Source: Patescibacteria group bacterium
GTDB taxonomy: Bacteria; Patescibacteriota; Saccharimonadia; Saccharimonadales; CAIOMD01
Assembly (NCBI GenBank): GCA_030917025.1
Contig: JAUPVN010000042.1
Location: 1-9,192 of the forward strand
DNA: 9,192 nt
Reading direction: 5' to 3'
Each line of letters begins with the position of its first letter. The first letter of the stretch is position 1. Of the stretch, positions 5,345-9,192 are shown in pieces. Made by a program: the position numbers and the translations under genes. The notes under the pieces are model-generated. The model saw only the letters and a list, made by a program, of their open reading frames with translations. It was not told the origin of the DNA and searched no databases.

Positions 5345-6559
5345 ATGAAACAAGCCATAAAATTTACTGTAAAAGATAAACTAAAAAATAGTTTAGCGCG
5401 CACAGGCGAAATTAAAACGCAGCACGGCGTTATTAATACACCAGCTTTTATAGTAGGCGGTACAAAAGCAACTGTTAAAGCCCTTACCCCAGACCAAGTT
5501 ACATCTTTAGGTGGCCAATCTATACTAGCTAACACATACCATTTAATGCTTAGGCCAGGGGCAGATATAGTTAATGAGGCTGGCGGTTTAGGCAAATTTA
5601 TGAACTATGCTGGCCCAACTTTTACCGATAGTGGCGGGTTTCAGGTTTTTAGCCTTGGCGTTGCCTATAAAAAGGGGATAGATAAAGTATCGCACAGCCA
5701 AAAAGGTGAATCTGGCGCCGCTAAAGCAACCCAAGATCAACTAGCAAAAATTACTAATAAAGGTGTGCACTTTAGAAGCCACATAGATGGCCAAAAGCTC
5801 ATTATGACTCCTGAAAGCTCAATGGAGCTTCAACATAAAATTGGGGCTAATATTCATATGGCTTTTGATGAATGCCCAGCACCATTAGCAGATAGGCCAT
5901 ACATTGTTAGTAGCTTAAACCGAACACACGATTGGGCTAAGCGTTGCTTAACAAGGCATCAAGAACTTAACAAAGAACATTTAGATAAGAACGAGCCATT
6001 GCAGGCATTATTTGGCATAGTTCAGGGAGCGCGTCACCAAGATTTACGTATTCAGAGTGCAGAATATATTAGTAGTTTAGGCTTTGATGGAATAGGAATT
6101 GGTGGTGTTTTTGAAACAGGCGATATAGAAACAGAAGTAAAATGGGTTAATCAAACTGTGCCAGAATCTTTACCACGGCATTTGCTTGGTATGGGCGCAC
6201 AACCAGCCGATTTATTTTTAGGTGTAGAATACGGAATAGACACATTTGACTGCGTAGCTCCAACCAGGCAAGCTCGTAACGGAGCAATATATACTGCTAC
6301 TGGCAGAATAAATATACGAAACACCGGCTTTATGAGAGATTTTAGCCCATTAGATAAAAACTGTGAATGTTATGCCTGCCAAGGGTTTTCTAGGGCATAT
6401 ATTAATCATCTTTTTAGATCAGACGAAATTTTAGGAGCAATATTGGCAAGTATTCATAACGAATATTTTGTAGTACACATGGTAGACAATATACGCCAAA
6501 GTATCGTAGATGGAACATTTTACAATCTTAAAGATACAACGCTAAAAAAATATTACTAA
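5345..6559 (+). CDS. tgt: tRNA-guanine transglycosylase (queuine/preQ1 tRNA-ribosyltransferase)
   Basis: Swaps the wobble guanine of GUN-anticodon tRNAs for a 7-deazaguanine, in bacteria normally preQ1. Catalytic and binding residues are present: DSGGFQ (95-100, general-acid Asp95), FDEC (174-177), GIVQG (224-228) and FDCVAPTRQARNG (301-313, nucleophile Asp302). The zinc site is Cys340, Cys342, Cys345 and His371 with the usual spacing. At 404 residues it is longer than the roughly 375 of E. coli Tgt, mainly because about 26 extra residues sit between FSLG (102-105) and GVHFRSHI (140-147). The conserved GGLAVGE loop that contacts the base reads GGVFETGD (253-260). The ATG is leaderless behind an extended -10. 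Its stop overlaps that of the transporter gene by 4 bases on the opposite strand. Confidence 0.96.
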   Translation: MKQAIKFTVKDKLKNSLARTGEIKTQHGVINTPAFIVGGTKATVKALTPDQVTSLGGQSILANTYHLMLRPGADIVNEAGGLGKFMNYAGPTFTDSGGFQVFSLGVAYKKGIDKVSHSQKGESGAAKATQDQLAKITNKGVHFRSHIDGQKLIMTPESSMELQHKIGANIHMAFDECPAPLADRPYIVSSLNRTHDWAKRCLTRHQELNKEHLDKNEPLQALFGIVQGARHQDLRIQSAEYISSLGFDGIGIGGVFETGDIETEVKWVNQTVPESLPRHLLGMGAQPADLFLGVEYGIDTFDCVAPTRQARNGAIYTATGRINIRNTGFMRDFSPLDKNCECYACQGFSRAYINHLFRSDEILGAILASIHNEYFVVHMVDNIRQSIVDGTFYNLKDTTLKKYY

Positions 6560-7215
6560 AATATTTTTGGAGATTCAAAAGTATCAATATTTTCTTTGCT
6601 TTTAATGTAATCTATTATTTTAATCGTAACCGGAGATAATAGTAGCTCTGTTAACATTTTTATAACATACACAGTGGCAATAATATTAATTAAAACAGCA
6701 CTACTAACGGTGCCGCCAAATGCTAAAACTGTAAAAATAGTAGTATCTAGCAAGCTTCCTATAGCAGATGAACCCATTAATCGCCCCCACAAACCCTTAC
6801 CCTTGGTGCGAACTTTAAATTTTGCTAACAAATAACTATTGAATAATTCGCCAATAAAAAATGCTGCCATACTGGCTAGAACTATTCTCCATACAAAACC
6901 CAGTATGTCGCTATAAGCCTGCTGATGCTGCCAGTCTATTGGGCTAGGTAAAATTTGTACCACCCAAAAAGTTAACACAGTTAACAATAACATTGCTAAA
7001 CCAATATACAATAAACGCCTCATTCGCTTAAAGCCATATATTTCTGTAATAATATCGCCAACAATATAGGCTAGAGGAAACATTATTGTTCCGGCATCAA
7101 ATACAATTCCTCCAATTTGAATTAATTTAACACTAGCAATATTACTAACAATTAAAGTAGTAACTAGTAGTGCTACTAAAACTTCGTAATATATAAATGT
7201 TTTTTTATTAGGCAT
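6556..7215 (-). CDS. yhhQ: Queuosine precursor transporter (YhhQ/DUF165, Vut_1 family)
   Basis: A 219-residue integral membrane protein of the family that imports preQ0/preQ1-type 7-deazaguanines. The hallmark stretch is present: SNIASVKLI (24-32), FDAGTIMFPLAYIVGDI (39-55) and TEIYGFKRMRR (57-67). Later come GELFNSYLLAKFK (122-134), SAIGSLLDTTIF (150-161) and MLTELLLSP (187-195). About six membrane passes can be drawn at 8-28, 38-56, 67-89, 103-125, 150-168 and 172-203. It sits next to tgt, which strongly supports a queuosine salvage role. The stop TAG overlaps the tgt TAA. The ATG at 7213-7215 has no nearby Shine-Dalgarno sequence; a leader of about 55 bases containing a hairpin precedes it. 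Whether the cargo is preQ0, preQ1 or a later form cannot be read from the sequence. Confidence 0.93.
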   Translation of the reverse strand: MPNKKTFIYYEVLVALLVTTLIVSNIASVKLIQIGGIVFDAGTIMFPLAYIVGDIITEIYGFKRMRRLLYIGLAMLLLTVLTFWVVQILPSPIDWQHQQAYSDILGFVWRIVLASMAAFFIGELFNSYLLAKFKVRTKGKGLWGRLMGSSAIGSLLDTTIFTVLAFGGTVSSAVLINIIATVYVIKMLTELLLSPVTIKIIDYIKSKENIDTFESPKIF

Positions 7216-7221
7216 AAGATT

Positions 7222-7255
7222 ACATACAATTAATTAATTTTAGCCTTTTGTATGT
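7222..7255 (-). promoter_or_regulatory. Hairpin in the yhhQ leader
   Basis: On the minus strand ACATACAA (complement of 7248-7255) pairs perfectly with TTGTATGT (complement of 7222-7229), an 8-bp stem around an 18-base AT-rich loop. The start codon follows 6 bases after the stem, and the only purine-rich site, AAAAGG, lies at the 5' edge of the loop. It could place or mask the start codon. It does not match the preQ1-I riboswitch consensus. Confidence 0.4.
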
Positions 7256-7276
7256 CACCTCAAAAGCAATTAGTAA

Positions 7277-7285
7277 ATTATATCA
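7277..7285 (-). promoter_or_regulatory. Extended -10 promoter of yhhQ
   Basis: Minus-strand TGATATAAT, the same nonamer found at 3374, 5267 and 8970. It lies 18 bases past the terminator at 7303-7334, so yhhQ is transcribed separately from the gene upstream. The start site would be near 7270, leaving a leader of about 55 bases. Confidence 0.55.
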
Positions 7286-7302
7286 TAAGTATTGTTTAAC
7301 AT

Positions 7303-7334
7303 AAAACAGCGCCCTAATAATAGAGCGCTGTTTT
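7303..7334 (-). terminator. Intrinsic terminator of the DUF3566-like gene
   Basis: AAAACAGCGC (7303-7312) and GCGCTGTTTT (7325-7334) form a perfect 10-bp stem, extendable by three more pairs after one mismatch. It has a G/C core and a run of four T on its 3' side in the minus-strand reading. It begins 19 bases after the stop codon at 7354. It is the only clear rho-independent terminator in the window and is symmetrical enough to work in both directions. Confidence 0.8.
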
Positions 7335-7353
7335 GGCTAACAATTATAAAAAA

Positions 7354-7719
7354 TTATTTTTTGCTAGCAGCTTTTGGAGCTTTTTCTACAGAATTAGAAA
7401 CTTTAATTTCTTCTTCATCTATAGTTAAGGCTAAACCGCCAGAACCAGAAACTACTATATTAAATATAATAGCTACTATTGCTCCTTGAATCCATCCAAT
7501 TAAAAACATTACCAATGGGTAAACTACAACCCAACCAATAATTATAGCAATAGACACACCTATGTCGCCTAAAACGCTATAGTTATTGTTCGCTATAACA
7601 CCTACGGTACTAGTAATTGCGCCTACTACGCCCACTAATAGCCCTAAAATAGCAGCCCAAACACCAAATAATTTGGCAAATGAAGCAACCCCAACCCTGC
7701 GAACAGTTAATGTTTTCAT
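7354..7719 (-). CDS. DUF3566-like small membrane protein
   Basis: A 121-residue protein with a short basic N-terminus (1-10), a membrane pass at about 17-42, a polar loop (43-52), a second long hydrophobic segment (about 53-89) and an acidic/Lys-rich cytoplasmic-type tail ending in KAASKK. The layout 'LFGV...GLL.GVVGAI...IGWIQGAIVAIIFNIV...GGLALTI' matches the pattern of DUF3566-type proteins, in which a pass ends in a Gly/Ala-rich helix, 'YNL/FNI' and 'GG(I/L)xLxl'. This assignment is by eye. The ATG is well supported: AAGGAG (complement of 7725-7730) is 5 bases upstream, and a sigma-70-like promoter precedes it. A strong terminator follows, so it is a single-gene unit. The function is unknown. 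Confidence 0.82.
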   Translation of the reverse strand: MKTLTVRRVGVASFAKLFGVWAAILGLLVGVVGAITSTVGVIANNNYSVLGDIGVSIAIIIGWVVVYPLVMFLIGWIQGAIVAIIFNIVVSGSGGLALTIDEEEIKVSNSVEKAPKAASKK

Positions 7720-7742
7720 AACTTCTCCTTATTAGTATCTTT

Positions 7743-7771
7743 ATTATCTACTAATATTGACCAAATTACAA
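7743..7771 (-). promoter_or_regulatory. Sigma-70-type promoter of the DUF3566-like gene
   Basis: Minus-strand TTGTAA (complement of 7766-7771), a 17-base spacer and GATAAT (complement of 7743-7748). The start site would fall near 7736, leaving a short leader that carries the AAGGAG ribosome site. This is the best two-box promoter in the window and belongs to a gene with a classic Shine-Dalgarno sequence. Confidence 0.6.
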
Positions 7772-7788
7772 TACTTATTTTACAAAAT

Positions 7789-7968
7789 CTACAAAAGAGT
7801 TACCAAATATAGTGCAGTTCCTAAAGCAAGAACAATATTAATGTAAAAAATTACTATTAATATTTTTGCAAAAAGAGCATCACTAAAAGAACTATTTTTG
7901 ATCATTTGAATACAAACAAGCAAAAATAATGGTAAAACCAGTAGCATAAATGCGCCAAAAAATCTCAT
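7789..7968 (-). CDS. Small two-pass membrane protein, 59 residues (unrecognised)
   Basis: An uninterrupted 59-codon frame from ATG (7966-7968) to TAG (7789-7791). Two hydrophobic helices are clear: FFGAFMLLVLPLFLLVCI (3-20) and ILIVIFYINIVLALGTAL (36-53), joined by the polar linker KNSSFSDALFAK (24-35). It fits neatly between the stop of the dehydrogenase gene (7991) and the promoter of the DUF3566-like gene. An extended -10, TGCTATAAT, ends exactly 6 bases before the ATG, the same design as at 3374-3389. Codon choice resembles the neighbours. I do not recognise a family, and the function is unknown. It is short enough for a gene finder to miss. Confidence 0.65.
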   Translation of the reverse strand: MRFFGAFMLLVLPLFLLVCIQMIKNSSFSDALFAKILIVIFYINIVLALGTALYLVTLL

Positions 7969-7974
7969 ATAATT

Positions 7975-7983
7975 ATTATAGCA
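7975..7983 (-). promoter_or_regulatory. Extended -10 promoter of the 59-residue protein, leaderless start
   Basis: Minus-strand TGCTATAAT (TGn plus perfect TATAAT), 6 bases before the ATG at 7966-7968 and within the 22-base gap after the dehydrogenase stop. There is no Shine-Dalgarno sequence, so the start site should coincide with the ATG. Confidence 0.6.
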
Positions 7984-7990
7984 CCAAAAA

Positions 7991-8794
7991 TTATTTTCTT
8001 GGCTGCATTAATTTTAAAGTTTGGTTTCTTACAAATGATCTTGGCAATAATCTAGATAATATTGCAGCATTTTTATTTTTTTTACCATATATTACTATTG
8101 GCTTATTTTGTAACATTGCACTATAACCAAACTTAGCCACATCTTTTGCTAAAGGTAAATTGCCATTAAAAAATTCTAATTTATCTATCCCAGAGTTATC
8201 TACAAAACCAGTTTTACTTGGGCCTGGGCATAAAGCAGTTACCGCAACACCATAAGATGCATATTCTTGGTGCAATGCTTCAGAAAATGACACAACATAG
8301 GCTTTAGTGGCAAAATACTCTGCCATAAATGGGCCAGACACAAACGCAGCCGTAGACGCTACATTTAATATATATCCGCATTTTCTACGGCGCATTTGAG
8401 GCAAAAACAAATGAGTCAATAAAGTTAAAGCAGCAACATTAACAGAAATCATGCTGGCAACTTTTTCTTCTAATAAAGTATCAAATAAACCATATTCGCC
8501 AAAACCAGCATTATTAACCAAATAATATACTCTAAGCTTTTTACGCATTATTGCTTTATACAGCTTATTTATGTTTTCGGTTTTAGATAAATCATAAGAA
8601 TATACATAAACGTTTATATCATATTTTTTACGCAGTTCATTAGCAAGTTTCTTTAAAAGAGATGTACGCCTAGCTACTAGCACAACATCAACACCATCTG
8701 ATGCAAATAATCTAGCAAATTCGCTGCCAAAGCCAGATGAAGCTCCAGTAATTACAGCAACTCGCCTAGATTTTGCTGTTCCAAAAGTTCCCAA
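7991..8794 (-). CDS. Short-chain dehydrogenase/reductase (SDR), NADP-type
   Basis: A 267-residue classical SDR with a Rossmann fold. Numbering from the chosen start: TGASSGFG (16-23) binds the cofactor; VARR (41-44) after the second strand favours NADP(H); Asp68 of YDLS binds adenine; NNAG (94-97); Ser147 of VAST with Tyr160 and Lys164 of YFATK form the catalytic set; and CPGPSKTGF (189-197) follows. The substrate cannot be read; it resembles the broad DltE/YqjQ-type group of oxidoreductases. I chose the TTG at 8792-8794 because AGGAG lies 7 bases upstream. An in-frame TTG at 8810-8812 would begin before that ribosome site and adds six residues with no support. The C-terminus is basic (PRSFVRNQTLKLMQPRK). 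Confidence 0.92.
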   Translation of the reverse strand: MGTFGTAKSRRVAVITGASSGFGSEFARLFASDGVDVVLVARRTSLLKKLANELRKKYDINVYVYSYDLSKTENINKLYKAIMRKKLRVYYLVNNAGFGEYGLFDTLLEEKVASMISVNVAALTLLTHLFLPQMRRRKCGYILNVASTAAFVSGPFMAEYFATKAYVVSFSEALHQEYASYGVAVTALCPGPSKTGFVDNSGIDKLEFFNGNLPLAKDVAKFGYSAMLQNKPIVIYGKKNKNAAILSRLLPRSFVRNQTLKLMQPRK

Positions 8795-8801
8795 AAATAT
8801 A

Positions 8802-8806
8802 CTCCT
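8802..8806 (-). promoter_or_regulatory. Ribosome binding site deciding the TTG start of the SDR gene
   Basis: AGGAG on the minus strand, 7 bases before the TTG at 8792-8794. No ATG is available between here and the cofactor motif, so this site fixes a rare TTG start. Confidence 0.7.
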
Positions 8807-8969
8807 ACACAAACTATTCTTGCATCATAGCCCACCATAGTGCATATTTTATTATTTACTTTGTATACTAACATATAACCATAACGTCGCGCCATGTAAA
8901 AAATACAATTACAATATTTTAATGTAATTTCCTTAAGAAGATTTTAAAATAGCCATGAAAGGATAACAC

Positions 8970-8978
8970 TGATATAAT
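8970..8978 (+). promoter_or_regulatory. Extended -10 promoter of rplY
   Basis: TGATATAAT, 36 bases before the GTG start. The start site would be near 8985, giving a leader of about 30 bases with the ribosome site GGAAGGA (9003-9009). A second box, TATACAAT at 8991-8998, would begin transcription inside that ribosome site and is less likely. Confidence 0.6.
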
Positions 8979-9014
8979 AGTATTTGAAATTATACAATCA
9001 ACGGAAGGATAGTA

Positions 9015-9192
9015 GTGAGCAAACAAGAAGTAACCCTAGAATTAAAACCTAGAACAATTATTAGAAAAGGGCTAAATGCACTTAAAGAAGATGGCATGAT
9101 ACCAGCGGTTATACATCAACCTGGTAGTGAATCGCTAAGTGTTAGTGGTACTAAAATAGACATGCTAAAAGCCTACAAAGAAGCTGGCAGAA
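9015..9192 (+). CDS. rplY: 50S ribosomal protein bL25 (Ctc/TL5 family), N-terminal part, cut by window end
   Basis: Encodes the 5S rRNA-binding protein of the large ribosomal subunit. The first 59 codons are visible and stay open to the window end. VTLELKPRTIIRKGLNAL (6-23) followed by EDGMIPAVIHQPG (25-37) matches the L25 opening: a beta strand, then an Arg/Lys-Gly stretch that contacts 5S rRNA, then Gly-x-Ile-Pro-Ala-Val. SLSVSGTKIDMLKAYKEAG (40-58) continues the domain. The GTG at 9015 is preferred because GGAAGGA ends 5 bases upstream. Whether it carries the long Ctc C-terminal domain cannot be seen. Confidence 0.88.
   Translation, partial: MSKQEVTLELKPRTIIRKGLNALKEDGMIPAVIHQPGSESLSVSGTKIDMLKAYKEAGR

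Larger units (their letters stand above)
8795..9014. other. Divergent intergenic region between the SDR gene and rplY
   Basis: About 220 bases. On the right it holds the rplY promoter and ribosome site. On the left is the SDR ribosome site. A clear SDR promoter was not found; TTAAGG-17 bases-TGTAAT on the minus strand is a weak possibility. The rest is AT-rich without a convincing gene, repeat or structured RNA. Confidence 0.4.

Noticed and set aside
7216..7270. preQ1-I riboswitch before yhhQ
   Set aside because: GAGGTGACA is present, but there is no matching CCTC partner and no A-rich tail in the right order, so the consensus is not met.
7292..7489. 65-codon plus-strand frame
   Set aside because: It runs through the terminator and then antisense to the DUF3566-like gene, and has no start signals.
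8795..8812. Earlier TTG start for the SDR gene at 8812
   Set aside because: It lies before the AGGAG site at 8802-8806, which is correctly spaced for the TTG at 8794.
8752..8895. 47-codon minus-strand frame overlapping the SDR start
   Set aside because: It has no ribosome site or well-placed extended -10, uses the wrong frame through the conserved SDR N-terminus, and resembles nothing known.
1..9192. Mobile elements, CRISPR arrays, tRNA or rRNA genes
   Set aside because: No transposase or integrase motifs, terminal repeats, regularly spaced repeats or tRNA T-loop signatures were found on either strand by eye.

Overview
The window looks like part of a small, AT-rich genome of a candidate-phyla-radiation bacterium, most likely Saccharibacteria (TM7) or a close Patescibacteria relative. 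The reasons are an alanyl-tRNA synthetase that ends right after its editing core, several small membrane proteins of families common in that group, genes packed tail to tail with almost no spacers, and a mixture of leaderless and Shine-Dalgarno-led genes. The genetic code reads as standard: tryptophan is TGG and no conserved domain is broken by TGA. The phylum is an inference from these traits, not a computed placement.

Layout. 1-1032 (+) is the 3' part of alaS. 1036-1563 (-) is a SPOUT/TrmH-family RNA methyltransferase that converges on alaS. 1564-1859 is a divergent intergenic region with a hairpin just before a ribosome site. 1860-3372 (+) is a two-gene unit of a small beta-rich protein overlapping a Y-family translesion DNA polymerase. 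3389-4721 (+) is a small DUF4190-like membrane protein one base away from queA. 4723-5244 (-) is a YggT-family membrane protein. 5345-6559 (+) is tgt, whose stop overlaps that of the queuosine-precursor transporter gene at 6556-7215 (-). 7354-8794 (-) holds a DUF3566-like membrane protein followed by a terminator, a previously uncalled 59-residue membrane protein (7789-7968), and a short-chain dehydrogenase. 9015-9192 (+) is the start of rplY (ribosomal protein bL25), cut by the window end.

The genes fall mostly into translation and RNA modification (alaS, trmH-like, queA, tgt, rplY). queA, tgt and the transporter together suggest queuosine made by salvage: a 7-deazaguanine precursor is imported, exchanged into tRNA by Tgt, and extended by QueA. 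No gene for making preQ1 or for the last reduction (queG/queH) is in the window.

The most interesting signals are a recurrent leaderless promoter design (TGn-TAYAAT placed 6-7 bases before an ATG), the three Q-pathway genes with unusual residues in normally conserved motifs of Tgt and QueA, the pared-down AlaRS, and the polymerase paired with a small overlapping partner. I saw no mobile element, CRISPR array, tRNA or rRNA.
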